The notes beneath the pieces are model-generated. The model made no database searches. It was not told the DNA's origin and worked only from the letters and a program-made list of their open reading frames with translations. From Oscillospiraceae bacterium (GTDB lineage: Bacteria > Bacillota > Clostridia > Saccharofermentanales > Fastidiosipilaceae), in assembly GCA_029983685.1 (NCBI GenBank), contig JASBZA010000003.1, positions 62,001-126,000 on the forward strand: a DNA stretch of 64,000 bases, in the 5' to 3' direction. Shown here piece by piece: positions 1 through 8,631 of the stretch. Numbering within the stretch: position 1 is the first letter of the stretch; every line of letters starts with the position of its first letter. A program made the position numbers and the translations under genes.

Positions 1-2
1 GT

Positions 3-434
3 TCGGATGGCAAGCCGCAAAACCGTCAGCAAGAGATTTCCGAGATTTCACGTGCCTTGAAGATCATGGCCAAAGACCTGGATGTGCCGGTTATCGCCTT
101 GTCACAGTTAAGCCGCGGGGTCGAATCCAGAGAGAGCAAAAAACCTATGTTGTCCGACCTTCGTGAGTCCGGCTCTATTGAGCAGGATGCGGACGCCGTT
201 TTATTCTTGTATCGTGATGCTTATTATCACCCCGAGAACAAACAACCGGGGCCTGAAGAAGCCGAACTTATTATTGCCAAGAACCGTGCCGGTAAGACCG
301 GACCGATTACCTTACATTGGTTCCCAGAAATTGTGACCTTCAGAGAAAAGGAAGAAATCGATTATAGGGAAGCGCCTCCCGAACAAGCTTTTGATCCTGG
401 TATTCAACTGGATCCGGGGCCCTTACCCTTTTAG
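3..434 (+). CDS. dnaB: Replicative DNA helicase DnaB, C-terminal part (partial)
   Basis: This is the C-terminal end of the hexameric replicative helicase that unwinds DNA ahead of the replisome. The reading frame is open from the first complete codon at base 3, so the start lies outside the window; the TTG at 57 is an internal leucine. Visible RecA-fold signatures are the segment VIALSQLSRGVE, the LSDLRESGSIEQDAD motif with its conserved arginine (helicase motif 4 and arginine-finger region), and the family's AKNRAGKTG segment. The protein ends in a short proline-rich tail. It lies 23 bp upstream of tilS, with no terminator between them. Identity is secure; only about 143 residues are visible. 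Confidence 0.95.
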   Translation, partial: SDGKPQNRQQEISEISRALKIMAKDLDVPVIALSQLSRGVESRESKKPMLSDLRESGSIEQDADAVLFLYRDAYYHPENKQPGPEEAELIIAKNRAGKTGPITLHWFPEIVTFREKEEIDYREAPPEQAFDPGIQLDPGPLPF

Positions 435-457
435 AGCAGGAGAGACGAGGCTAAGTT

Positions 458-1885
458 ATGGCAGACTTATTAGATGCTTTTGCCTCCTATATCAAACAAA
501 AAAAATTATTGCCGAAAGAACCGGTACTTTTAATCCTGGGTTTGTCAGCCGGGGTTGATTCAGCCTGCCTGCTGGATTTATTTTGTCGTTATCGTAAAGA
601 CTTTAGACAGGACTTATCTCTTGTTATCCACCACCAAGACCATCGTATCAGAGATTTGACAGCCGAAAAAGATCGCTTACTGGTTCAAGAGTGGGCCAAG
701 AACCACCTGATTCCTTGCTTTGTGGATATTGATGATGTCCCTTTACTGGCAGATACTAATAAGAAAAATTTGGAAGACCAGGCCAGGCAGGTCCGCTATC
801 AAAATTGGCGTAAGCTCTTAGAAGAACTACAAGATGATTCGGACTATAAGGCTTGTAAGACCTTTGGGATCGCTACGGCTCATCATGCATCGGATCAAGC
901 CGAAACGCTCCTACTACATTTGGCCTATGGAGCGGGTTTGGACGGCCTTAAAGGCATTTTGCCTAAGCGGGATTGCTTTATCAGGCCCTTACTTTTTGCC
1001 ACGAAAGAACAGCTTTATGCTTATGCCGAAGAAAGAAAACTGGCTTGGCGAGAGGATGAAACGAACTTAGATACCGATTACAGACGAAATTTTCTTCGAC
1101 ATGAGTTGCTTCCTCTGTGGCAAGAAAGAGAAGAGAAAAATTTAAGCCTGTCTTTGGCCCGTTCGGCGGAAAATCTTCAAGACCTCTATTACTTCGTAGA
1201 AGATTACTTTGCCTATAGTATAGAGCAGATGACCTTGACCTCCAAGGATTTTTTCATGGATCCGGACCTGGCTTTTTATAGAACGGCACAATTTAATAAT
1301 TTTAATTCTTATCTAAAAAATCAATTCCTTGTTTATCTACTTAAGGCCAACGGTGTCGATAAAAATTATGGCAGTGACCATATTTTTAAGATACGAGAAC
1401 TCTTGGAAACGGCAGCAGGTGAGAAACATTTGAGCTTACCCGGAGGCGTTCGCTTTACGTGTAATAAACATTATTTTTATTTTTGTCCCGAAAGTTATGA
1501 CCCCTTCGCCTTCATGGATTTAGAAGGTCAGTATCTTTTCACTTACAGTCAGAATTTAGAAGAAAACTCCGCGGACCAAAGTCCCGGTCCGGCTTATAAG
1601 CTTCTGGCCGAAACGCTTATTCCTGTGACTATGATTAAAGGCCTAAGGATTAGGACTTATAAAAGCGGTGATAAGGTCTTCGGAACCGATGACTTGTTGA
1701 AAGATTATTTTGCTTTAAGGGGAGTGCCTATCGCTATTCGCCACAAGATTCCGCTTTTAGTTCACGGTAAAGACGTCTTGGCCTTTGTGACCGACCAATA
1801 CGTCTCTATTAGCAGGAATTTTCCGGCAGAAGGGACTTTATGCAAGCTGTCCCTATGGTATAATTTCTTTCATATCTTTAGGTAA
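458..1885 (+). CDS. tilS: tRNA(Ile)-lysidine synthase TilS
   Basis: TilS attaches lysine to C34 of the tRNA-Ile with anticodon CAU in an ATP-dependent reaction, changing decoding from AUG to AUA. The N-terminal PP-loop ATPase is marked by SAGVDS at residues 30-35; the usual form is SGGxDS, so one glycine is alanine here. The segment ATAHHASDQAETLLLHL and the RNFLRHELLP motif are typical of the family, and the C-terminal domain carries the KSGDKV-type substrate-binding region. At 475 residues it is a normal full-length TilS. An AGGAG-type SD precedes the ATG. It sits between dnaB and hpt-ftsH, the classic Firmicutes tilS-hpt-ftsH order. Confidence 0.95.
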   Translation: MADLLDAFASYIKQKKLLPKEPVLLILGLSAGVDSACLLDLFCRYRKDFRQDLSLVIHHQDHRIRDLTAEKDRLLVQEWAKNHLIPCFVDIDDVPLLADTNKKNLEDQARQVRYQNWRKLLEELQDDSDYKACKTFGIATAHHASDQAETLLLHLAYGAGLDGLKGILPKRDCFIRPLLFATKEQLYAYAEERKLAWREDETNLDTDYRRNFLRHELLPLWQEREEKNLSLSLARSAENLQDLYYFVEDYFAYSIEQMTLTSKDFFMDPDLAFYRTAQFNNFNSYLKNQFLVYLLKANGVDKNYGSDHIFKIRELLETAAGEKHLSLPGGVRFTCNKHYFYFCPESYDPFAFMDLEGQYLFTYSQNLEENSADQSPGPAYKLLAETLIPVTMIKGLRIRTYKSGDKVFGTDDLLKDYFALRGVPIAIRHKIPLLVHGKDVLAFVTDQYVSISRNFPAEGTLCKLSLWYNFFHIFR

Positions 1886-1897
1886 GAGGATTTTAAG

Positions 1898-2422
1898 ATG
1901 GTACTGCAAGTTAGTGATGTAATGATTTCATCGGATGAAATTGAATCGATGTGTGATCGTCTGGGCGAACAGATTAGCCGAGACTATAAGGGCAAAGAAG
2001 TACTCCTTGTAGGAGTGTTGAAAGGCTCTTTTGTTTTTATGGCTGATTTAATTCGCAGATTAGACCTGGATTGTCGTGTGGACTTTATGAAGGTGTCCAG
2101 CTACGGGACAGGCATGACGCCCGGTGAGTTGCGGATCATACAAGACTTAGAAGAGTCTATTTCCGGACGACATGTTTTGATTGTCGAGGATATAATTGAT
2201 TCCGGCAGGACCTTACTTCGTTTGGTAGAACTTCTGCAAACGAGAAATCCCGCCAGCTTGAAGATTGTAGCGGCCTTTGACAAGCCCGAGAGGCGTGAGG
2301 TAGATCTTAAGGTAGACTACGTCGGCATGCAGATTCCCGATGAGTTTATCGTAGGTTACGGTTTGGACTATGCAGGTCTTTATCGTAACTATAAAGATAT
2401 TCGCTACATGGAAGATATATAA
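1898..2422 (+). CDS. hpt: Hypoxanthine phosphoribosyltransferase
   Basis: This purine-salvage enzyme converts hypoxanthine or guanine plus PRPP to IMP or GMP in the cytoplasm. The PRPP-binding loop EDIIDSG is at residues 97-103, preceded by the VGVLKGSFVF segment, and the C-terminal part carries the IPDEFIVGYGLDY motif of the HPRT family. The 174-residue length is standard. It starts 12 bp after tilS and is followed 38 bp later by ftsH, so the three genes are probably cotranscribed. It uses the PRPP made by the synthetases encoded at 8632-11097. Confidence 0.95.
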   Translation: MVLQVSDVMISSDEIESMCDRLGEQISRDYKGKEVLLVGVLKGSFVFMADLIRRLDLDCRVDFMKVSSYGTGMTPGELRIIQDLEESISGRHVLIVEDIIDSGRTLLRLVELLQTRNPASLKIVAAFDKPERREVDLKVDYVGMQIPDEFIVGYGLDYAGLYRNYKDIRYMEDI

Positions 2423-2460
2423 ATAATAGTTACTATATAGCTAGAGTTGAAGGAGACTAG

Positions 2461-4509
2461 ATGAACGCAAAACATAAAAGACCCAGTGGCCTTTCCTTTT
2501 ACATTATTTTGTTGGTCATCGTCATTATTTTCGCCATGTTCCAAAACAGCAGCAAAAGAGGAGCCAACCTGGCATACTCCGAGCTGTTGGAGCAGATTCA
2601 AGTCGGTAATGTGAAGGAAGCTACGATAGCGGGCGGTACGCTGGAAGTTACCTTTAAAAACCCGGTTGATAAATCACTGCAGGCTACGAAGAAAATCTCC
2701 CCTTATTGGATGGAGGACCTGCTTAATGAACTGAAGCAGGCCGAGGCTTCTACCGGTCTTAAGTACGACTATGTAGAGCCGGTCAATTTCTCCATGTGGC
2801 TTAACCTGATTTTGCTAGTGCTCATGTTCGGTTCTATGGCCTTTATAATCTGGCTGACTTTTTCCAGACAAGGTATGGATGGCGGCAGAGGAGGAGCCTT
2901 TAGTTTCGGTAAGAGTCGGGCCAAAGTCGCCGATCCGGGTAAGAACCAGGTCACCTTTAAAGACGTCGCCGGAGCTGATGAAGAGAAGGCCGAACTACAA
3001 GAAGTCGTGGATTTTCTAAAAAATCCGCAGCGATATGAGCGCTTGGGCGCAACCATCCCCAGGGGTATTCTATTGGTAGGTCCACCGGGAACCGGTAAAA
3101 CCTTGCTGGCCAAAGCCGTAGCCGGTGAAGCCGGTGTACCTTTTTATTCTATAAGCGGTTCCGACTTCGTTGAGATGTATGTCGGTGTCGGTGCTTCTCG
3201 AGTGAGAGACCTCTTTGAAACCGCTAAGAAAAACGCGCCCTCCATTATCTTTATCGATGAGATTGATGCGGTCGGTCGCAGACGCGGTGCCGGTATGGGA
3301 GGTTCTCATGATGAACGAGAACAGACCTTAAATCAGCTTCTGGTGGAGATGGACGGTTTTGGTCCTAATGAAGATTCAATTATTATTGCGGCCACCAACC
3401 GTGCCGATATTTTAGACCCGGCCTTGTTAAGGCCCGGACGTTTTGATCGACGTGTTACGGTGCAAAGGCCGGATATTAAGGGCCGTGAGGAGATTCTTAA
3501 GGTTCACGCCAGAAATAAACCCATGGCTGACGATGTTGACTTCAAAGAAATCGCCAGAGTAACGCCGGGCTTTACCGGTGCCGACTTGGCTAACCTTCTG
3601 AACGAATCGGCTCTTATGGCAGCCCGTAATAATCAGACGGCTATTACCTATGAAGATATCTCCGAATCGGTCTTTAAAGTTATGTTGGGACCTGAAAAGA
3701 AGTCTAGGATGATCAATAAGAAGGAAAGACTACTTACCGCTTATCATGAAGCCGGACATGCACTGGTCCTTCGTACCGTTTCCGAAACAGACAGAGTGGA
3801 GAGGGTCTCTATTATCCCGGCCGGCGGAGCGGGCGGTTATACGGCGCACAAGCCTCATGAGGATATTTACTTCCAGACTAAGTCTCAGCTTATTGCCGAT
3901 ATTGAAGTCGCCTTGGGCGGAAGGGCAGCCGAGCAACTTATTTTCGGTGAAGTTTCTACGGGGGCCTCCGGTGACCTGAACAGCCTCAACCAGACTGCCA
4001 GAGAGATTGTTACCCAGTACGGTATGAGTGAGAAGCTCCCGAACCTGGTTTTTGGGTCGGATTCCGACGAAGTCTTCTTGGGCCGTGACTATGGTCAGGT
4101 TCAGTCGTATTCGGATGACGTAGCGAAGGTTATCGATGAAGAAGTTGCCAGAATCGTTGAAGAGGCCTACCAGCATGTTCTGTCTATCCTGCAAGAAAAA
4201 CGCGGAGCTTTGGATGCCTTGGCTAATGCCTTGTTAGAGAAAGAAAAGATCGAAGGCGATGAATTCGAAGCACTCTACCTGGCTAATACTACCGAAGAGC
4301 AAAGAGCCAATGATGCTAAGAACGAGGGTATTCTGGAGATTTACGGCATGAAACAGCCTGTAGATGTTTCGCCTTCCGAGCAGCCAACGGCCGAAGTATC
4401 GGAGAGTCCGAAAATAAAGGATACAGAAGTTTCGGATGAGCATTCCGATGCCACAGAAGGCTCTTCCGGCACTGACTCAGCAGACGTTGAGGATAAGACT
4501 CAAGAATAA
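2461..4509 (+). CDS. ftsH: ATP-dependent zinc metalloprotease FtsH
   Basis: FtsH is a membrane-anchored AAA+ protease that extracts and degrades misfolded membrane proteins and some regulators. Two membrane segments (about residues 11-27 and 112-132) flank an extracytoplasmic domain. The AAA module follows, with Walker A GPPGTGKT at 207-214, Walker B IIFIDEID and the second region of homology around RPGRFDRR. The zinc protease motif HEAGH is at 429-433. The C-terminal 60 residues are a Ser/Glu/Asp-rich tail, longer than in many homologues (682 residues in total). A strong GAAGGAG SD precedes the ATG. The operon ends at the terminator just downstream. Confidence 0.97.
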   Translation: MNAKHKRPSGLSFYIILLVIVIIFAMFQNSSKRGANLAYSELLEQIQVGNVKEATIAGGTLEVTFKNPVDKSLQATKKISPYWMEDLLNELKQAEASTGLKYDYVEPVNFSMWLNLILLVLMFGSMAFIIWLTFSRQGMDGGRGGAFSFGKSRAKVADPGKNQVTFKDVAGADEEKAELQEVVDFLKNPQRYERLGATIPRGILLVGPPGTGKTLLAKAVAGEAGVPFYSISGSDFVEMYVGVGASRVRDLFETAKKNAPSIIFIDEIDAVGRRRGAGMGGSHDEREQTLNQLLVEMDGFGPNEDSIIIAATNRADILDPALLRPGRFDRRVTVQRPDIKGREEILKVHARNKPMADDVDFKEIARVTPGFTGADLANLLNESALMAARNNQTAITYEDISESVFKVMLGPEKKSRMINKKERLLTAYHEAGHALVLRTVSETDRVERVSIIPAGGAGGYTAHKPHEDIYFQTKSQLIADIEVALGGRAAEQLIFGEVSTGASGDLNSLNQTAREIVTQYGMSEKLPNLVFGSDSDEVFLGRDYGQVQSYSDDVAKVIDEEVARIVEEAYQHVLSILQEKRGALDALANALLEKEKIEGDEFEALYLANTTEEQRANDAKNEGILEIYGMKQPVDVSPSEQPTAEVSESPKIKDTEVSDEHSDATEGSSGTDSADVEDKTQE

Positions 4510-4533
4510 CTTTAGAACAAATTTATAGGATAC

Positions 4534-4576
4534 AAAAAAGCCAAGTCCTTCTTTTGAAGACTTGGCTTTTTTTTTG
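4534..4576. terminator. Bidirectional intrinsic terminator between ftsH and murC
   Basis: The arms AAAAAAGCCAAGTC and GACTTGGCTTTTTTTT form a long stem with an 11-base loop. There is a T-run on the plus strand after the stem and one on the minus strand from the 5' A-run. It can terminate ftsH and the convergent murC. Confidence 0.9.
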
Positions 4577-4616
4577 CCATATTTAAATTATTAATAGGAA
4601 GCTCAGACTTGCGCTC

Positions 4617-6113
4617 TTAGAAGTGCATGAAAACACCGTTCTCACTCTGGCAGAGTTCGTTGGAGATTTCTCTGATACCATCCGGACCTAAGAAGAGAAT
4701 GATATCGTCGGCTTTGACTTCCTTATCCAAGATGGCCATAAGCTCTTCGAGTGTATTGGCGGAATGTGCAGACTTGCCTCTGGCTCGGATTTCTTCTGCA
4801 AAACGCTCAGCGCTCATGCCCAAGGTATCGTTCTCTCTGGTTGTATAAATTTTAAAGAAGGTGACATCTTCAAAATCATCAAAGACACTGATAAAGCGAT
4901 TGTATTGCTCTTTGGCCCTGGAATAATTCAGAATTTGGCATACGGGCCAAATTTTCCGATGGGGTACTTGTTTGGCTGCTTCCAAGGTTGCCTCAATTTC
5001 GGTTGGGTGGTGGGCATAGTCGGCAATAACGGTAGCACCTCTATAGGTTCCTACCTTCTGGAATCGACCACCGGCCCCCTTGAAGCTAGCCAGGGCCTTT
5101 TGGGCCGCTTCGGGTGTCCCGCCGTTAAAGTGTGCACAGGCAATGGCAGCCAAGGCATTTAAAACATTGTGTTGGCCGGGGATAGAGAGCTTAATGTAAC
5201 GATACAGTGAGTCGTTATAATAGACTGCAAATTTCGGGCAGCCGGCTTCATAGTGGAGATTTTTATAGTAGAAAGTAGCTTGTACGGCCTTGTCGGGGCT
5301 GTAGGGTCCGAAGGTGACAATATTGGGTAAGGTCAGGTTTTTGTCCAAACGTCTTTTTCTAAAACCCTCCATAAAGGTGCCGATATGGTCGCCTTCATAA
5401 GGGATAATGAGATTGCCTTCGGAAGGAAGGTCGGAAGCAAAGTGGACAAAGGTTTCGATAATATTATCCATATTGCCGAAAAAATCTAAGTGATCGTTAT
5501 CGATGTTTAAGATAGCGGCCGTTGTGGAATAGAAGTTAAGGAAGGAGTTTTTGTATTCACAGGCTTCGGATACCATTAGTTTAGACGTATCACCTAGGTG
5601 TACCGTACCCGAATCAAACTCATCCAAGTCCGCTCCCAGGTGTACCGTGGGATTGGTGCCGGATTCAATTAAAATCATAGACGTCATAGCCGTCGTTGTC
5701 GTCTTGCCGTGTGTACCGGCAATATTAATAACGGACTTATAGGACCGGGTAATAAGACCTAAAAACTGAGCCCGGCTGAGGCAAAGTAGGCCTTGTTTTT
5801 TTGCTTCAACAAGTTCGGGATTATCTTCGGGAATGGCTAAGGTATATACGACTACATCGGGTTTGCTTTCGATGATATTGTCGGCTTTTTGGCCCAGAAA
5901 AACCTTAATGCCTTCTTCTTCCAGCTTCAGAGTCTGGTGCGATTTTCTTAAGTCCGACCCTATTACATCAAAGCCCAAGTGATACGAAATTTCTGCCAAT
6001 CCGCACATGCTGATACCGGCAATGCCGATGAAGTAAATCTTGGCGCCCGGCTCTAAATCATTGATGGAATAGCGGTCTATATTACTTTTATCTTCTGTCA
6101 ATTGAATGGTCAT
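4617..6113 (-). CDS. murC: UDP-N-acetylmuramate--L-alanine ligase MurC
   Basis: MurC adds L-alanine to UDP-MurNAc, the first amino acid of the peptidoglycan stem, using ATP in the cytoplasm. The N-terminal Rossmann segment IYFIGIAGISMCGLAEI (from about residue 26) binds the UDP moiety. The ATP-binding P-loop GTHGKTTTT is at residues 133-141. Further Mur-ligase motifs are the SEACEY segment, the NIDNDHLDFF segment and the DYAHHPTEI motif. At 498 residues it is slightly long for MurC (usually about 450-470). It is read divergently from the LCP gene and ends at the shared terminator with ftsH. Confidence 0.95.
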   Translation of the reverse strand: MTIQLTEDKSNIDRYSINDLEPGAKIYFIGIAGISMCGLAEISYHLGFDVIGSDLRKSHQTLKLEEEGIKVFLGQKADNIIESKPDVVVYTLAIPEDNPELVEAKKQGLLCLSRAQFLGLITRSYKSVINIAGTHGKTTTTAMTSMILIESGTNPTVHLGADLDEFDSGTVHLGDTSKLMVSEACEYKNSFLNFYSTTAAILNIDNDHLDFFGNMDNIIETFVHFASDLPSEGNLIIPYEGDHIGTFMEGFRKRRLDKNLTLPNIVTFGPYSPDKAVQATFYYKNLHYEAGCPKFAVYYNDSLYRYIKLSIPGQHNVLNALAAIACAHFNGGTPEAAQKALASFKGAGGRFQKVGTYRGATVIADYAHHPTEIEATLEAAKQVPHRKIWPVCQILNYSRAKEQYNRFISVFDDFEDVTFFKIYTTRENDTLGMSAERFAEEIRARGKSAHSANTLEELMAILDKEVKADDIILFLGPDGIREISNELCQSENGVFMHF

Positions 6114-6141
6114 AATAATGTGCTTTCTTTAAAATAAGTTT

Positions 6142-6172
6142 GTGATATATTTTATCACTTCCTTGGTATAAT
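6142..6172 (+). promoter_or_regulatory. Extended -10 promoter for the LCP gene with an upstream palindrome
   Basis: A TGGTATAAT extended -10 box lies at 6164-6172. Just upstream is the perfect inverted repeat GTGATA (6142-6147), 5-base spacer, TATCAC (6153-6158), which covers the -35 position. This is the shape of an operator for a dimeric regulator. It lies between murC (minus) and the LCP gene (plus), so it could affect both. The regulator is not identifiable. Confidence 0.5.
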
Positions 6173-6210
6173 GGCACAAGGCCTTAGGCCTCGCAAGAAA
6201 GAAGGTAAGC

Positions 6211-7299
6211 ATGCGAAAGAAAAAAGGCTTTTTACATATATTCAGCAGAATCATAGCAGTTGTCCTTGGTCTTACATTAGGTTTCGGTATCTTTTTCTGG
6301 ACCAAACTGGGTGAAATAAAGACCATCGATATAGAGGCGCTGACCTCCCAAGAGGAAGATGCTTTGGATGCCGGCATTGAGTCGGAGTCTAAGAAGGGCC
6401 TGAGCGAGAAGGCTTTAAAATATTATGAATATGACGAAAATAAGCAAAGTCAGCACAAGGTAAAAGCCTATGTCGATTCCTATTATCCCATCCGCCGGGT
6501 CGAGCCAAAATCCAAAGAAGTCAGCAATATACTTGTATTCGGTGTGGACTCCAGGGGAGAAGAGGTGTCCAGAGCCGACTCCATCATTGTACTTTCCATC
6601 GACCGGAAAAATAAAGAGATTAAGATGAGCTCAATCCTGCGTGATACCGAGGTACAGTATAATAGCGGCAACGGTTCCAGCGGCAAAGTCAATGCGGCCT
6701 ATGCCTATGGCGGTGTGGGCATGCTGGTGAATACATTAAATTATAATTTTGATTTGGATATCGACCGTTTTGTCATGTTTGATTTTTGGTCTTCGGTTTA
6801 CTTTGTGGATGCCTTAGGAGGCGTTACGATTGACGTTCCCGAAGAAGAGCTTAAGGCGACCAATGACGTAATTAGAGATATGGCCGGCCACCACCAGGTT
6901 AAGGCAGAAGACTACTACTTATCTCAAGGCGGCAAACAGAAGCTTAACGGAATCCAGGCCATTTCCTGGGCCAGGGTAAGAGCTGTGGATTCGGATTTTG
7001 GCCGGACCTCTCGCCAAAGGACTCTTATGGAGACAATTTTAAAAGAGTTCAAAACTAAGAATTATCTGGCTCAGGTACGCTTTTGTCTGGATGTGTTACC
7101 TGAACTAGAGACCAATCTAAAAAGAGATGAAATGGTAAAGCTAGGACTGGGAGCCTTGCCCGGCCTAAACTCCCTCCATCAGTATTATGTTCCCCAGCCG
7201 GATATGTACTGGACCGATGAGTCCAACTGGAACATGATTTTTGATCCCGATGTGCAGGTGCCGGCGCTCCATGATTTCATTTACAAGAAGCAAGGATAA
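6211..7299 (+). CDS. LytR-CpsA-Psr (LCP) family cell-wall polymer ligase
   Basis: LCP proteins transfer undecaprenyl-linked polymers such as teichoic acids or capsule onto peptidoglycan outside the membrane. An N-terminal membrane anchor spans about residues 9-30. The LCP domain begins near residue 104 with ILVFGVDSRGE and ADSIIVLSID, followed by the conserved arginine segment SSILRDTEV, the NAAYAYGG motif, GGVTIDVP and WARVR. The 362-residue length and topology are typical. The extended -10 promoter lies immediately upstream, and a PP2C phosphatase gene follows 9 bp after the stop, probably in the same transcript. The polymer it ligates cannot be inferred. Confidence 0.9.
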   Translation: MRKKKGFLHIFSRIIAVVLGLTLGFGIFFWTKLGEIKTIDIEALTSQEEDALDAGIESESKKGLSEKALKYYEYDENKQSQHKVKAYVDSYYPIRRVEPKSKEVSNILVFGVDSRGEEVSRADSIIVLSIDRKNKEIKMSSILRDTEVQYNSGNGSSGKVNAAYAYGGVGMLVNTLNYNFDLDIDRFVMFDFWSSVYFVDALGGVTIDVPEEELKATNDVIRDMAGHHQVKAEDYYLSQGGKQKLNGIQAISWARVRAVDSDFGRTSRQRTLMETILKEFKTKNYLAQVRFCLDVLPELETNLKRDEMVKLGLGALPGLNSLHQYYVPQPDMYWTDESNWNMIFDPDVQVPALHDFIYKKQG

Positions 7300-7308
7300 G
7301 GAACTTAT

Positions 7309-8613
7309 ATGTTAGACGTCAGAACTTTAGTATATTCGGACAAGGGACCGGTTAAGGATTTAAACCAGGATAATGTGTATTGGCGAGGCCATTTCCAACA
7401 GGCTTATCAACTAAGATCCAGCTTTCATGCCAAGGCTAGGGCCAAAGATCCTTTGCAGCTTTATGCATTGTCTGATGGTATGGGCGGCATGGCCAAAGGT
7501 GAAATCGCTTCCAGGCTGGCTGTTCAGGACTTGGAGTCTTTAGAATATCAGTTGAATCGCTTGCCTCAGGAGCAAAGAAGGTCTGCCATAGATGCCTATA
7601 TCAGAGATAGGGCACAATTCCTCTGGGACCGCAATAGTTCTTACGATGATATCCATGAACACATGGGGGCTACACTCTGCTTGTTAATGCTGGAAGAATC
7701 CGGGGCGCTTTTGGCCAACATCGGGGATTCGGCCTGCTACCACTATCATGAGGGAGACCTAATCCAACTGTCCCGTGACGATTCTCATGCGGCGCGGCTT
7801 AGATCTTTGGGTTATATCACTAAGGAAGAAGAGCAACACCATCCCTTCCGCCATGTGCTCAATAATTATCTGGGCATGGAATATAAAGAAGACAATTTCT
7901 CTTATTTTTGCGTAGAAGATATTCCTTTTAGCCCCGGAGATACTTTTCTTTTGAGTTCGGACGGCATCAATGCCTATGTAAAAAGGACAGTGATTAGAGA
8001 GATTTTGGCCTCGGCAAAGCCTCTGGAGGTGAAAGCCGACATGCTTATTGATGCCGCCTTAGATGCCGGTTCCGAGGATAACATCAGTCTAATCTTAATA
8101 GAGATTCCCGCTGAAAAAGAGCCGGATGATTTATCTCACGGCCAAAGTTCTGCTTTAAGCCCGCAAGAAGAGGAGCAATTTAACCGCGCCAGGAAAGAGG
8201 CCGTTTTAAGGCAAAACAAGCTGCGTCGTGAGCGCCTGGAAGTGAAACGCGTTCCTTCACAAAGTGCTGGAATGTCGAATCTTTCTTCAAATCCAACGGC
8301 AGCTGCGCCTGAAAGTGTGCCACAGACAGGAGAAGATGAGAAACTTGAAGAATACAGAATCTTAAGCCGCGAAGAAAAAGAGCGTTACTATGATCAGCGC
8401 TATGCTGATAAGCCATCCAGGTCCGAAAAGAGAGTTCAGGAAAGAAGGCCGGTCTATAGAGATGCACAAACTGAGGCACGAACGGAAGAGCCGGTATCCG
8501 TAAGAGAAGAAAAGCCAAGACGTTCCAACCCTTTCTTGGTTTTCCTGTCTTGGCTTTTATTCTTAGCAATCTTTACAGGACTGGGATTCTTACTGGCTTT
8601 CCTAATCCTGTAG
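7309..8613 (+). CDS. PP2C-family Ser/Thr phosphatase with C-terminal membrane anchor
   Basis: This is a metal-dependent PPM/PP2C phosphatase, which normally reverses the action of Hanks-type kinases. Catalytic motifs are intact: DLNQDN near residue 17, DGMGG at 56-60, IGDS, SSDGI and GSEDNIS near the domain end (about residue 265). A charged Lys/Arg/Glu-rich linker of some 130 residues follows, then a hydrophobic segment at about 410-432 that ends the protein. The enzyme is thus predicted to be tail-anchored with its catalytic domain in the cytoplasm; most PrpC/Stp phosphatases are soluble and about 250 residues long. No partner kinase gene is in the window. It follows the LCP gene by 9 bp and ends 18 bp from the convergent prs gene. 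Confidence 0.88.
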   Translation: MLDVRTLVYSDKGPVKDLNQDNVYWRGHFQQAYQLRSSFHAKARAKDPLQLYALSDGMGGMAKGEIASRLAVQDLESLEYQLNRLPQEQRRSAIDAYIRDRAQFLWDRNSSYDDIHEHMGATLCLLMLEESGALLANIGDSACYHYHEGDLIQLSRDDSHAARLRSLGYITKEEEQHHPFRHVLNNYLGMEYKEDNFSYFCVEDIPFSPGDTFLLSSDGINAYVKRTVIREILASAKPLEVKADMLIDAALDAGSEDNISLILIEIPAEKEPDDLSHGQSSALSPQEEEQFNRARKEAVLRQNKLRRERLEVKRVPSQSAGMSNLSSNPTAAAPESVPQTGEDEKLEEYRILSREEKERYYDQRYADKPSRSEKRVQERRPVYRDAQTEARTEEPVSVREEKPRRSNPFLVFLSWLLFLAIFTGLGFLLAFLIL

Positions 8614-8631
8614 ATAAAATCAATACTGAAT

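Noticed and set aside
57..434. TTG at 57 as a gene start
   Set aside because: The frame is open from the window edge and the residues before it continue the DnaB fold; it is an internal leucine.
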